Below are positions 1 through 8,844 of a stretch of 64,000 nt of DNA, one piece after another. The stretch lies in the NCBI RefSeq assembly GCF_964253915.1, contig NZ_CAXUSG020000017.1:25194-89193 (forward strand), read 5' to 3'. The position numbers and the translations under genes were made by a program. Numbering within the stretch: the first letter of the stretch is position 1; each line of letters begins with the position of its first letter. This stretch comes from Metarhizobium sp964253915 (GTDB lineage: Bacteria > Pseudomonadota > Alphaproteobacteria > Rhizobiales > Rhizobiaceae). The notes beneath the pieces were generated by a model that had not been told where the DNA came from, made no database searches, and saw only the letters and a program-made list of their open reading frames with translations.

Positions 1-1
1 C

Positions 2-160
2 ACGGAACTGGTCGAGCATATGTACGATCAGGATTTCGACCGTGATTCCAACACCATCGAGGTTTTCGTCGGGCGGCTGCGCAAGAAGATGGGCGTCGAC
101 ATGATCGAGACGGTGCGCGGACTCGGCTATCGCATGCATGCGCCGGAAAGCGCCAAGTAA
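2..160 (+). CDS. feuP: Response regulator, C-terminal fragment (FeuP-like, OmpR family)
   Basis: Only the last 52 residues lie in the window; the gene begins upstream. The visible part is the recognition helix and wing of an OmpR/PhoB winged helix (the segment around VFVGRLRKKMGVDMIETVRGLGYRM). It should be a DNA-binding response regulator phosphorylated by the kinase that starts 29 bases downstream. The order regulator - kinase - cycHJKL matches the feuPQ region known from Rhizobium leguminosarum, where feuPQ and cycHJKL were linked to high-affinity iron uptake; in Sinorhizobium FeuP is tied to cyclic glucan export. The name rests on this context plus the short C-terminus, because the receiver domain is not visible. 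Confidence 0.75.
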   Translation, partial: TELVEHMYDQDFDRDSNTIEVFVGRLRKKMGVDMIETVRGLGYRMHAPESAK

Positions 161-189
161 ACCTCTCGCGAGAAGGGGCCTTTGCCTTG

Positions 190-1596
190 ATGTCTTTCGG
201 CCCGAAATCGCTGACTGCCCGCGTGTTGCTTCTGGCGACGCTATGGTCGGCGGCGGCGCTTGTCGCCATTGCGGTGGTCATTTCGACACTCTATCGGGAG
301 AGTGCCGACCGCGGTTTCCAGGATTTGTTGCGGGCACAGCTCTACAACGTCATCAACTCGATCTCCATCGGTGAAAACAGTACGATCGCCGGCAATCCGG
401 CGTTGGGTGACCTGCGTTTCTCCCAGCCGAAAAGCGGATGGTACTGGATCGTCGAGCCGCTGGGGACGTTTTCGGCCGGGCCGCTGGTGTCGTCGTCGCT
501 CGGCCTGTCCAATCTGGCGGTGCCTTCGGTGGCCGATGTGCCGTTCGATACCAACTATGAGCGCTTCTACGTGCTCGACGACGGCAGCGGCAACAAGATC
601 CAGGTGGCAGAGACGGAAGTGGTGCTCGACCAGGAGGGGCGCGCGGCACGGTTTCGTGTCAGCGGTAACCTGGCGGTGGTCGAGACCGACGTGCGGGCTT
701 TTTCCAACAGCCTTTATCTGGCGCTGGCGGTGTTCGGCGTCGGCAGTCTGATCGTCAATGCTCTGGCCATTCTTTACGGTTTGAAGCCGCTCGATCATGC
801 GCGCGGCGCGTTGGAAAAGATCCGGGCCGGCGAGGCGGAGAGGCTGCGGGGCGACTTTCCGCGGGAAATCCAGCCGCTGGCGAGCGAAATCAATGCGCTG
901 ATCGATAGCAACCAGCGTATCGTCGAGCGGGCGCGCATGCAGGTCGGCAACCTCGCGCATTCGTTGAAGACGCCGATTGCGGTGCTGCTCAACGAATCAC
1001 GGTTGCTGGAAAAGCAGCAGGGCGAACTGGTACGCAACCAGGCCGAGGTGATGCAGGGGCAGGTGCAGTCCTACCTCAACCGCGCCCGCATTGCCGCGCA
1101 GCGTGATTCGGTGCTGTCGCGCACCGAGGCTGAGCCGGCTTTGGAGCGGTTGCTGCGCGTCATGCGCCGACTGAACGGCGAGAAGGAATTCGAGCTTTCC
1201 ATCCTGCCCGCCAATCTGGTTTTTGCGATGGAACAGCAGGATGTCGAGGAAACCGTCGGCAATCTGCTTGAGAATGCGGCGCGATTTGCCGAACAACGCG
1301 TCAAAGTGTCGGTCGCGCCAGCGCCGGCCGATATCCGCGGCGGCGATCCCTTGCGCCGCTCCTGGCTGGAACTGGTGGTGGAGGACGACGGCCCAGGGCT
1401 CGATGCCGACCAGATCCGGGAAGCGATGAAACGCGGCAGGCGACTCGATGAAAGCAAGCCGGGCACCGGCCTCGGCCTTTCGATCGTTCGCGAGATTACA
1501 TCCGAGTATCAGGGCCTTTTCGATCTCTCCCGCGGCGAACAGGGCGGGCTTAAAGCGCGATTGATCCTGCCCGGTGTGGTAAAGGAGGTTGCATGA
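190..1596 (+). CDS. feuQ: Sensor histidine kinase (FeuQ-like)
   Basis: A 468-residue inner-membrane kinase. A first membrane segment lies at about residues 12-34, a periplasmic sensing region follows, and a second segment lies near 175-197 (LALAVFGVGSLIVNALAIL). A HAMP linker comes next. The H-box reads NLAHSLKTPIAVL, the N-box NLLENAARFAE, and the G-boxes EDDGPGLD and GTGLGLSIV, so the catalytic core is complete. An in-frame TTG sits one codon upstream, but the ATG at 190 is preferred; AAGGGG lies upstream at 174-179. It probably forms an operon with the FeuP-like regulator, and the PhoQ-type architecture suggests sensing of envelope, ion or osmotic state. The signal is unknown. Confidence 0.8.
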   Translation: MSFGPKSLTARVLLLATLWSAAALVAIAVVISTLYRESADRGFQDLLRAQLYNVINSISIGENSTIAGNPALGDLRFSQPKSGWYWIVEPLGTFSAGPLVSSSLGLSNLAVPSVADVPFDTNYERFYVLDDGSGNKIQVAETEVVLDQEGRAARFRVSGNLAVVETDVRAFSNSLYLALAVFGVGSLIVNALAILYGLKPLDHARGALEKIRAGEAERLRGDFPREIQPLASEINALIDSNQRIVERARMQVGNLAHSLKTPIAVLLNESRLLEKQQGELVRNQAEVMQGQVQSYLNRARIAAQRDSVLSRTEAEPALERLLRVMRRLNGEKEFELSILPANLVFAMEQQDVEETVGNLLENAARFAEQRVKVSVAPAPADIRGGDPLRRSWLELVVEDDGPGLDADQIREAMKRGRRLDESKPGTGLGLSIVREITSEYQGLFDLSRGEQGGLKARLILPGVVKEVA

Positions 1597-1674
1597 GGGG
1601 GCCGAGGATGTCAAAAATAGCTAACGGCCATAATGATGCCCCACGGAACTCTCACTGGTGCGAGGACGTAATAA

Positions 1675-2142
1675 TTGACGAATGCCTCTGGCAAAAACTG
1701 GTTTGATTCCATGTATTTTTATGCCCGCCGCCTGACCATTCCGGCCGTCCTGTCGCTGAGCGCCCTGATGGCAGGCTGCAGCACCACCGGCAGCACCTCG
1801 TCGGGAGGGTTGTTGTCTTCGAACAGGTCGTCGACGTCCGCGCCCTACATTTCGGCCCTGCAGGGCGGTATCGTCAGCCGCAGCGGTGTCGAGATCGGCA
1901 GCGCCGACCGCCAGCGCGCGCTCGAAGCCGAATACCGGGCGCTGGAAGCGGCTCCTGGCGGGCAGCCGGTTGCCTGGAGCGGGCGCGGTATCAGCGGTCA
2001 GGTGGTTGCGGCGGCACCCTATCAAGTGGGATCGCAGAACTGCCGCCAGTACACGCACACGGTGACCGTAGGCGGCACGCAGTCGGTGGCGCGTGGTGCG
2101 GCGTGCCGCAACACCAACGGCAGCTGGTCGCCGCTGACCTGA
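1675..2142 (+). CDS. Outer-membrane surface-antigen-like lipoprotein
   Basis: A 155-residue protein with a signal peptide ending in a lipobox (SALMAGC), so probably an outer-membrane lipoprotein. The C-terminus (CRQYTHTVTVGG...ARGAACRNTNGSW) resembles the 17-kDa surface antigen family, which carries this Cys-containing tail after a glycine-rich region. The TTG at 1675 has GAGGA eight bases upstream; an ATG at 1711 would give a shorter, more typical signal peptide (MYFYARRLTIPAVLSL) but no visible ribosome site. It lies between feuQ and the cyc operon and could be transcribed with either. No enzymatic function can be assigned. Confidence 0.65.
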   Translation: MTNASGKNWFDSMYFYARRLTIPAVLSLSALMAGCSTTGSTSSGGLLSSNRSSTSAPYISALQGGIVSRSGVEIGSADRQRALEAEYRALEAAPGGQPVAWSGRGISGQVVAAAPYQVGSQNCRQYTHTVTVGGTQSVARGAACRNTNGSWSPLT

Positions 2143-2257
2143 CGGAATCGGCATTGATTTGCGTCAAGTCTGGCGGTCTTGCGGCTAAAAGCCTCAAAAC
2201 ACAGTTGTGAGCCGTTTGACTGTTGGAATATCGGGCTGCTTGACGTAATTGGTCGCT

Positions 2258-3406
2258 ATGTTGTTCTGGATCATCGTGGCTATACTGACGGCGGCCGTCG
2301 CCATTGTCCTGCTCCTGCCGCTGCTGCGCGGGGCAAGGGACAGAATATCCGATCGCGCCGGCGAGGCTGCAGTCTATCGCGACCAATTGAAAGAGCTGGA
2401 GCGCGACCAGGCGCAAGGCCTGATTTCCGCGGATGAAGCCGAATATGCCAGGGCCGAGGTCGGACGGCGCCTGATCGCCGTCAGTTCCGATGCGGAGAAG
2501 CAGGTCGGGCAGGGCTCCGGACTCAGGCGCGTGCGGCTGGCGGAACTCGTCGTCATCGTGACGCTGCCCGCCGTCGGGCTCTGTCTTTACTCCATAACCG
2601 GCAGCCCGGAGCTGCCGTCGCAGCCGCTCGAGGCGCGGCTTGCCAATCCCGGCGACGATATGGGCATCCTCGTCACCAAGGCGGAACGTCATCTGGCGCA
2701 GAATCCGGATGATGGCGCAGGCTGGGATCTCTTGGCGCCGATCTATTATCGCAGCCTCCGTCTCGGCGATGCCGAACTCGCCTATCGCAATGCCATCCGA
2801 CTGCTCGGCGGCAATGCCGAACGCTGGAACGGCCTCGGCGAAACGCTGATCGCTGCGTCTGACGGCATCGTCACCGACGCTGCGCGGGCTGCCTTCGAAG
2901 AGGCGCTGAAGCTCGACAGCGGTAATTTCCGCACGAAATTTTATCTGGCGCTGGCGCTGGAACAGACCGGCAAGCAGACGGAAGCCAAGGTGGCTTTCGA
3001 GACGCTGGCGAAAGAATCGCCTGCGGATGCGCCTTGGATCCCGCTCGTCAACGAACATATCGCCAAGAACGGCGGCGCGCCGCTGGCGACTGCCGGTGCC
3101 GAAAAACCTCTCGGCAACCCGACCGCAGAGGATGTGGCTGCGGCCGAAAACCTTGAGGCGGGCGACCGCCAGCAGATGATCGAGGGCATGGTGGCGAGCC
3201 TCGATGCCAAATTGCAGGAAGATCCTAAAAATTTCGAAGGATGGATGCGGCTGATCCGTTCCTATGGCGTGCTCAAGCAGCCGGAAAAGGCGGCGGACGC
3301 GCTGAAGCGTGGCCTCGCGGTGTTTCCGGCCGATAGCGCGGAGGGCAAGCAGTTGCTGGCCCTGGCGCAAAGCATGGGCCTCGCGACGGAGGGTAACGAG
3401 CAATGA
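2258..3406 (+). CDS. cycH: Cytochrome c maturation protein CcmI/CycH
   Basis: A 382-residue protein with an N-terminal membrane segment (MLFWIIVAILTAAVAIVLLL), a cytoplasmic loop rich in charged residues, a second membrane segment near residues 90-110 and a periplasmic TPR-rich C-terminus. CcmI holds apocytochrome c and presents it to the heme ligation complex. The ATG at 2258 is chosen over an in-frame TTG three codons earlier. The stop codon overlaps the next start as ATGA, so translation is coupled with ccmE. It is the first gene of ccmI-ccmE-ccmF-ccmH, the order typical of rhizobial cycHJKL. Confidence 0.93.
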   Translation: MLFWIIVAILTAAVAIVLLLPLLRGARDRISDRAGEAAVYRDQLKELERDQAQGLISADEAEYARAEVGRRLIAVSSDAEKQVGQGSGLRRVRLAELVVIVTLPAVGLCLYSITGSPELPSQPLEARLANPGDDMGILVTKAERHLAQNPDDGAGWDLLAPIYYRSLRLGDAELAYRNAIRLLGGNAERWNGLGETLIAASDGIVTDAARAAFEEALKLDSGNFRTKFYLALALEQTGKQTEAKVAFETLAKESPADAPWIPLVNEHIAKNGGAPLATAGAEKPLGNPTAEDVAAAENLEAGDRQQMIEGMVASLDAKLQEDPKNFEGWMRLIRSYGVLKQPEKAADALKRGLAVFPADSAEGKQLLALAQSMGLATEGNEQ

Positions 3407-3852
3407 CCCGGAAACAGAAACGGCTGGCGATCATCGGCGGCGGCATGAGCTTCATCCTGGCGGCGGCGCTGCTGGTGATGTTCGCCTTCGGCCAGTCCAT
3501 CGCCTATTTCTACATGCCGGCGGATCTTGTGAAGACGCAGGTGCCGCCGGAAACGCGCATCCGGCTGGGTGGCCTCGTCGAGAAGGGTTCTGTAGCGCGC
3601 GGCGACGGATCGACGGTGAGTTTTACCGTGACCGACAACGAAAATACCGTCAAGGTGACTTATACGGGCATTCTTCCGGATCTTTTCCGCGAGGGGCAGG
3701 GCGTTGTCACCGAGGGCAAGTTCGTCGCCGGCAGCGAGGTGTTCGTCGCCGACAGCGTGCTTGCGAAGCATGACGAGAATTACATGCCGAAAGAGGTTGC
3801 CGATCGCCTGAAGGAACAGGGCGTCTGGGAGGGGCAGGAGCAGACCCAATGA
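3403..3852 (+). CDS. cycJ: Heme chaperone CcmE/CycJ
   Basis: A 149-residue periplasmic heme chaperone anchored by one N-terminal membrane segment (residues about 10-30). The covalent heme-binding histidine lies in the family motif H-x-x-x-Y, seen here as LAKHDENYMP. It receives heme from the CcmC/CcmD side and passes it to CcmF/CcmH. The 5' end overlaps ccmI and the 3' end overlaps ccmF, both as ATGA, which implies translational coupling. Length and motif are as expected for the family. Confidence 0.95.
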   Translation: MTRKQKRLAIIGGGMSFILAAALLVMFAFGQSIAYFYMPADLVKTQVPPETRIRLGGLVEKGSVARGDGSTVSFTVTDNENTVKVTYTGILPDLFREGQGVVTEGKFVAGSEVFVADSVLAKHDENYMPKEVADRLKEQGVWEGQEQTQ

Positions 3853-5837
3853 GTGTCGAGCTTGGTCATTACGCACTGGTGCTGGCGCTTGCCACGGCGA
3901 TCGTCCTGTCCATACTGCCGATCTGGGGGGCGTGGCGCGGCGACCGGCCGATGATGGAACTGGCAACGTCGGGTTCGCTGGCATTGTTCGGCCTCGTTGC
4001 ATTCTCCTTCGCCGTGCTGACGCAGGCGCATCTGACATCGGACTTTTCGGTGAAGAATGTCTGGGAGAATTCCCATTCGCTGGTACCGTTCATCTTCAAG
4101 TTTTCCGGCGTCTGGGGCAACCACGAAGGCTCGATGCTGCTATGGCTGTTGATTCTGGTGTTTTTCAGCGCGCTGGTGGCGCTGTTCGGCCGAAACCTGC
4201 CGGATACGCTGCGGGCCAACGTGTTGGGGGTGCAAGCCTGGGTCACCACGGCCTTCACGCTGTTCATCCTTTTGACCTCCAATCCTTTTGCCCGGCTAAG
4301 CCCAGCGCCGCCGGAGGGACAGGACCTCAATCCGGTGTTGCAGGATGTCGGTCTCGCCATTCATCCGCCGCTGCTCTATCTCGGCTATGTCGGCTTTTCC
4401 GTCTGCTTCTCCTTTGCCATCGCGGCGTTGATGGAAGGTCGTATCGACGCCGCCTGGGCGCGCTGGGTGCGACCATGGACGCTGGCGGCATGGACCTTCC
4501 TGACGGCGGGCATCGCCATGGGGTCCTACTGGGCCTATTACGAACTCGGCTGGGGTGGCTGGTGGTTCTGGGATCCGGTCGAGAATGCGTCTTTCATGCC
4601 GTGGCTTGCCGGCACTGCGCTGCTGCATTCCGCCATCGTCATGGAGAAGCGCGAAGCCTTGAAGATCTGGACGATCCTGCTGGCGATCCTGACGTTTTCG
4701 CTGTCGCTGCTGGGGACGTTCCTGGTTCGCTCCGGGGTGCTGACCTCGGTGCATGCTTTTGCTACCGATCCGAGTCGCGGTATCTTTATCCTCTGTATTC
4801 TCGTGCTGTTCATCGGCGGGGCGTTGGCGCTGTTTGCCTTCCGTGCGCCGCAGCTCAATTCCGGTGGCCTGTTCGCGCCGATCTCGCGCGAGGGCGCGCT
4901 GGTGCTGAACAACCTGATCCTGACGGTGTCGACGGCGACGGTGCTGATCGGTACGCTTTATCCACTGCTGCTGGAATCGCTGACGGGGGAGAAGATCTCG
5001 GTCGGTCCGCCCTTCTTCAACATGACCTTCGGGCTGCTGATGATCCCGCTGCTGCTGGCCGTGCCGTTCGGACCGCTATTGGCATGGAAGCGCGGTGATC
5101 TTCTCGGCGTGCTGCAGCGGCTGTATGTGGCGGCGGGTCTGGCCTTTTCCGTGGCGCTGGTTTTTTATTACGTCGAGAACGGCGGCCCGGTGATGGCGGT
5201 GCTGGGTCTCGCGGCCGGGCTTTTCCTGGTGTTCGGCGCGGTGACGGATCTCTGGATGCGCGCCGGTGTCGGCAAGCTGGCGACGGGTGTGGCCTGGCGC
5301 CGGCTGATGGGCCTGCCGCGATCGGCCTTTGGTACGGCGCTTGCCCATATGGGGCTCGGTATCACCGTGCTTGGCATCGTGGCCGTGACGACGTTCGAGA
5401 CCGAACATGTGGTGGAGATGAAGCCGGGCATGACGGCAGAGGCGGGCGGTTACACGCTTGCTTTCGACGGGATGCGTTCGGCGGTCGGGCCGAACTATAC
5501 CGAGGATCGCGGGCATTTCACCGTCAGCCGTGGTGGCGCGACGGTTGCCGATGTCTGGTCGTCGAAGCGGCTTTACACCGCGCGGCGCATGCCGACGACG
5601 GAGGCGGGCATCCTGACTTTCGGGCTGAGCCAGCTTTATGTATCCCTGGGTGATCCGATGACGGATGGCGGCATTGTCGTCCGCATCTGGTGGAAGCCCT
5701 ATATTCTCTGCATCTGGGGTGGTGCGCTGGTGATGATGTTCGGCGGTTTCGTATCGCTGAGCGACAGGCGGCTGCGTGTCGGCGCGCCGAGCCGGCGGGC
5801 GAAGCCGGTCAAGGCGGCGCTGGAGGCGGGCGAGTGA
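3849..5837 (+). CDS. cycK: Heme lyase subunit CcmF/CycK
   Basis: A 662-residue polytopic inner-membrane protein of the heme handling family. The tryptophan-rich signature WGGWWFWDPVENASFMPW (about residues 235-252), which binds heme in the periplasm, is intact. The many transmembrane helices and the C-terminal periplasmic segment fit CcmF. With CcmH and CcmI it attaches heme to the CXXCH motifs of apocytochromes c. It starts within the ccmE stop codon, and its own TGA overlaps the GTG start of ccmH. Confidence 0.95.
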   Translation: MSVELGHYALVLALATAIVLSILPIWGAWRGDRPMMELATSGSLALFGLVAFSFAVLTQAHLTSDFSVKNVWENSHSLVPFIFKFSGVWGNHEGSMLLWLLILVFFSALVALFGRNLPDTLRANVLGVQAWVTTAFTLFILLTSNPFARLSPAPPEGQDLNPVLQDVGLAIHPPLLYLGYVGFSVCFSFAIAALMEGRIDAAWARWVRPWTLAAWTFLTAGIAMGSYWAYYELGWGGWWFWDPVENASFMPWLAGTALLHSAIVMEKREALKIWTILLAILTFSLSLLGTFLVRSGVLTSVHAFATDPSRGIFILCILVLFIGGALALFAFRAPQLNSGGLFAPISREGALVLNNLILTVSTATVLIGTLYPLLLESLTGEKISVGPPFFNMTFGLLMIPLLLAVPFGPLLAWKRGDLLGVLQRLYVAAGLAFSVALVFYYVENGGPVMAVLGLAAGLFLVFGAVTDLWMRAGVGKLATGVAWRRLMGLPRSAFGTALAHMGLGITVLGIVAVTTFETEHVVEMKPGMTAEAGGYTLAFDGMRSAVGPNYTEDRGHFTVSRGGATVADVWSSKRLYTARRMPTTEAGILTFGLSQLYVSLGDPMTDGGIVVRIWWKPYILCIWGGALVMMFGGFVSLSDRRLRVGAPSRRAKPVKAALEAGE

Positions 5838-6307
5838 GGGCTGTTCTTCTCAGCCTGCGGCGGGCGTTTGTGGTTGTCCTGCTGTTTCTTGCTGCTGCTC
5901 CGGCCTTTGCGGTCAATCCGGACGAGATTATTGCCGATCCGGCGCTCGAAGCGCGGGCGCGAAACCTTTCGGCGCAGCTGCGCTGCATGGTCTGCCAGAA
6001 CCAGTCGATCGACGATTCCAATGCCGAACTGGCGCGCGACCTGCGGCTTCTGGTGCGCGAGCGCATTCGTGACGGCGACAGCGACGAGCAGGTCATCGAA
6101 TATGTCGTTTCGCGTTACGGGGAGTTCGTGCTGCTGAAACCACGCTTCAGCGCCAAGACCTATATTCTCTGGGCAACGCCATTGATCCTGCTGGCAATCG
6201 GGGCGACGGCGATGATCGTTTATGCGCGGGGCCGGACAGCAAAGCCGACAGGGCGAAAATTGTCCGAGGAAGAACAGGCGGCGCTCGACCGGTTGCTTGG
6301 AAAATAA
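5834..6307 (+). CDS. cycL: Cytochrome c maturation thioredoxin-like CcmH/CycL
   Basis: A 157-residue periplasmic thiol protein of the short, CycL type. The GTG start at 5834 overlaps the ccmF stop (GTGA). The N-terminus is a cleavable signal (VRAVLLSLRRAFVVVLLFLA, with AFA at the cleavage site), followed by the redox motif LRCMVCQNQS that reduces apocytochrome cysteines, and a C-terminal membrane anchor near residues 110-132. A longer in-frame reading begins inside ccmF at 5690 but would remove the signal peptide from the N-terminus, so the GTG is preferred. It is the last gene of the operon. Confidence 0.93.
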   Translation: MRAVLLSLRRAFVVVLLFLAAAPAFAVNPDEIIADPALEARARNLSAQLRCMVCQNQSIDDSNAELARDLRLLVRERIRDGDSDEQVIEYVVSRYGEFVLLKPRFSAKTYILWATPLILLAIGATAMIVYARGRTAKPTGRKLSEEEQAALDRLLGK

Positions 6308-6422
6308 CTGTCGCGACTGGCGGCGAATATTACGAAAATTTCATTCGCCGGACAGTTCCTAGTAAGGTGCGCACCCCTATATCTTCGTCATCAACTCATG
6401 GCCACGACGGGTGGTCAGCCAG

Positions 6423-7997
6423 ATGAACAGAAGGTCTCAGCGCATGCTCAAAGGCAAGATTCCCTCCTACAAAACCCTCCTGAAGGCATCGACGATTGCC
6501 GGTCTGGCAGCCGTCATGCTGTCGACGGGTGTTCCCTCCTACGTCCAAAGCTCCTTCGCCGAGGCCGTGAAGATCGATGCGCCGCAGGTGGCGAGCTTTG
6601 CCAACGTCGTGGATGCCGTTTCTCCGGCTGTGGTTTCGGTCAGCGTGCAGTCCAACGTCCAGGACGCCTCGCAAGACGAGAATGCCTTCAGCTTCAACTT
6701 TGGTGGCCGCGGCTTCGACGAGCTTCCCGACGATCATCCGCTGAAGCGTTTCTTCCGCGAATTCGGCGGTCCTGATGGCGAGCGTCACGGCGAGCGTTTC
6801 CGCAGCGGTCCGGGTGGCAAGCATCATCTGCGGCCCACGGCGCAGGGTTCCGGTTTCTTCATTTCGGAAGACGGTTACCTCGTCACTAACAACCACGTCG
6901 TTTCCGATGGCGAAGCTTTCACCATCGTCATGAATGACGGCACCGAACTTGATGCCAAGCTGGTCGGCAAGGACAGCCGTACGGACCTCGCCGTTCTCAA
7001 GGTCGATGCCGGCAATCGCAAGTTCACCTACGTGCAGTTTGCCGATGACAGCAAGGTGCGCGTCGGTGATTGGGTGGTCGCTGTCGGCAATCCCTTCGGT
7101 CTCGGCGGCACGGTGACGGCGGGCATCATTTCGGCCCGTGGTCGCGATATCGGCTCCGGCCCTTATGACGACTACCTGCAGGTGGATGCGGCGGTGAACC
7201 GCGGCAACTCCGGCGGCCCGACCTTCAACCTCAGCGGCGAAGTCGTGGGCATCAACACGGCGATCTTCTCGCCCTCGGGCGGCAACGTCGGCATTGCCTT
7301 CGCGATCCCGGCATCGGTTGCCAAGGATGTCGTCGCCGACCTAATGAAGGACGGCCAGGTGAGCCGCGGCTGGCTGGGCGTCGAAATCCAGCAGGTCAAC
7401 AAGGATATCGCCGAATCGCTCGGTCTCTCCGAGGCAAGTGGTGCTCTTGTCACCCGACCGCAGGAAGACTCTCCGGGCCTGAAGGCCGGCATCCAGAAGG
7501 GTGACGTGATCACCGCTGTTAACGGCGAGACGGTCAAGGATCCGCGTGATCTCGCACGCCGCATCGGTGCCATTGCGCCGGGCGCCAAGGTGGAAATCTC
7601 GCTGTGGCGTGAAGGCAAGGCGCAGTCGGTCACCGTCGAACTCGGCAGCCTGCCGAACGACCAGAAGCAGGCTTCCGCCGAAGACGCACAGAAGCCGGCG
7701 GAAGATGACGCCACCTCGGCCGAAAAATCGCTGGCGGCACTCGGCCTGACGGTTGCTCCTGCGGAAGACGGCAAGGGCGTGACGATCGTCTCCGTCGACC
7801 CCGACTCCGACGCAGCCGACAAGGGCCTGAAGCAGGGTGAGAAGATCACCTCCGTCAACAACAAGGAGGTTACCTCCGCCGATGACGTGACGAAGATCAT
7901 CAACCAGGCCGCCAAGGACGGACGCAAGAAGGCGCTCTTCCAGATCGAGACCCAGAACGGCAATCGCTTTACGGCGCTGTCGATCGACAAGGGCTGA
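6423..7997 (+). CDS. degP: Periplasmic serine protease Do/HtrA (DegP)
   Basis: A 524-residue HtrA-family protease/chaperone. The signal sequence covers roughly residues 1-50 (ASTIAGLAAVMLSTG). The catalytic triad is visible: His in TNNHVVSD (about 157), Asp in RTDLAVLKV (about 187) and Ser in NRGNSGGPTFN (about 262). Two PDZ domains follow (SRGWLGVEIQ onward, and LAALGLTVAP onward). It degrades or refolds misfolded envelope proteins. Alternative starts are GTG 6411 and ATG 6444; the last has AGAAGG nine bases upstream and may be the true one. A strong terminator follows the gene. The position after cycHJKL matches degP1 of sinorhizobia. Confidence 0.93.
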   Translation: MNRRSQRMLKGKIPSYKTLLKASTIAGLAAVMLSTGVPSYVQSSFAEAVKIDAPQVASFANVVDAVSPAVVSVSVQSNVQDASQDENAFSFNFGGRGFDELPDDHPLKRFFREFGGPDGERHGERFRSGPGGKHHLRPTAQGSGFFISEDGYLVTNNHVVSDGEAFTIVMNDGTELDAKLVGKDSRTDLAVLKVDAGNRKFTYVQFADDSKVRVGDWVVAVGNPFGLGGTVTAGIISARGRDIGSGPYDDYLQVDAAVNRGNSGGPTFNLSGEVVGINTAIFSPSGGNVGIAFAIPASVAKDVVADLMKDGQVSRGWLGVEIQQVNKDIAESLGLSEASGALVTRPQEDSPGLKAGIQKGDVITAVNGETVKDPRDLARRIGAIAPGAKVEISLWREGKAQSVTVELGSLPNDQKQASAEDAQKPAEDDATSAEKSLAALGLTVAPAEDGKGVTIVSVDPDSDAADKGLKQGEKITSVNNKEVTSADDVTKIINQAAKDGRKKALFQIETQNGNRFTALSIDKG

Positions 7998-8030
7998 TCT
8001 GCGCGGCAGATCCTGCCTATGAGACAGTGG

Positions 8031-8063
8031 GCTGCGCGGTCGCGAGGTCGCGCAGCTTTTGTT
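8031..8063 (+). terminator. Rho-independent terminator after degP
   Basis: GCTGCGCG (8031-8038) pairs perfectly with CGCGCAGC (8049-8056) and is followed by TTTTGTTT. It lies 34 bases after the degP stop and before the next two-component pair, separating the two transcription units. Confidence 0.8.
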
Positions 8064-8166
8064 TGTTCCGCATTGTGGGAGCGTCATCATGAACCATGTT
8101 GATCAAACTGTTGGCGGCGCGGATTCCGGTTGTTCGCCGAGCGCTCGGGACGGTATGGTCGCCTCC

Positions 8167-8844
8167 ATGAAGATTCTGCTGATCGAAGACGACCTGGAGG
8201 CTGCTGCCTACCTGACCAAGGCCTTCCGTGAGGCCGGGATCGTCGTCGATCACGCCAGCGACGGTGAGAGCGGCCTCTTCATGGGCACCGAAAACAGCTA
8301 CGACGTGATGATCATCGATCGCATGCTGCCGCGCCGTGACGGTTTGTCGGTGATCAGCGAATTACGGCGCAAGGGCGTTCATACGCCCGTCCTGATCCTC
8401 TCGGCGCTGGGCCAGGTCGACGACCGGGTGACGGGTCTGCGCGCCGGCGGTGACGATTACCTGCCGAAGCCTTATGCCTTCAGCGAGCTCCTGGCTCGTG
8501 TCGAGGTGCTGGGCCGGCGCAAGGGCACGCCGGAGCAGGATATGGTCTACCGAGTCGCTGACCTGGAACTCGACCGCCTGTCGCATGAGGTACGCCGCGG
8601 TGGTAAGGAAATCCTGCTGCAGCCGCGGGAATTCCGCCTACTCGAATATCTGATGCGCAATGCCGGCCAGGTGGTGACCCGTACGATGCTTTTGGAAAAC
8701 GTCTGGGATTATCACTTCGATCCGCAGACGAATGTGATCGACGTGCATGTCTCGCGGCTGCGTTCGAAGATCGAGAAGGATTTCGACCAGCCGCTGCTGA
8801 AGACCGTTCGCGGCGCCGGCTACATGATCAAAGATGAGGGCTAA
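8167..8844 (+). CDS. OmpR-family response regulator
   Basis: A 225-residue two-component regulator. The receiver domain begins MKILLIEDDLEAAAYL with the acidic pocket, the phospho-acceptor Asp lies in MIIDRMLPRRDG (about residue 52) and the conserved Lys in DDYLPKPYAF. A winged helix follows (PREFRLLEYLM ... VIDVHVSRLRSKI). The open frame extends upstream to 8059, but the receiver fold starts exactly at ATG 8167. It shares 11 bases with the downstream kinase gene, so the pair is coupled. Target genes are not visible; closeness to degP suggests an envelope role. Confidence 0.88.
   Translation: MKILLIEDDLEAAAYLTKAFREAGIVVDHASDGESGLFMGTENSYDVMIIDRMLPRRDGLSVISELRRKGVHTPVLILSALGQVDDRVTGLRAGGDDYLPKPYAFSELLARVEVLGRRKGTPEQDMVYRVADLELDRLSHEVRRGGKEILLQPREFRLLEYLMRNAGQVVTRTMLLENVWDYHFDPQTNVIDVHVSRLRSKIEKDFDQPLLKTVRGAGYMIKDEG

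Noticed and set aside
1991..3403. A 470-codon minus-strand frame opposite cycH
   Set aside because: Antisense of ccmI; no recognisable protein features.
5690..5833. Upstream extension of the ccmH frame into ccmF
   Set aside because: It would remove the signal peptide from the N-terminus; the GTGA overlap gives a clean start at 5834.
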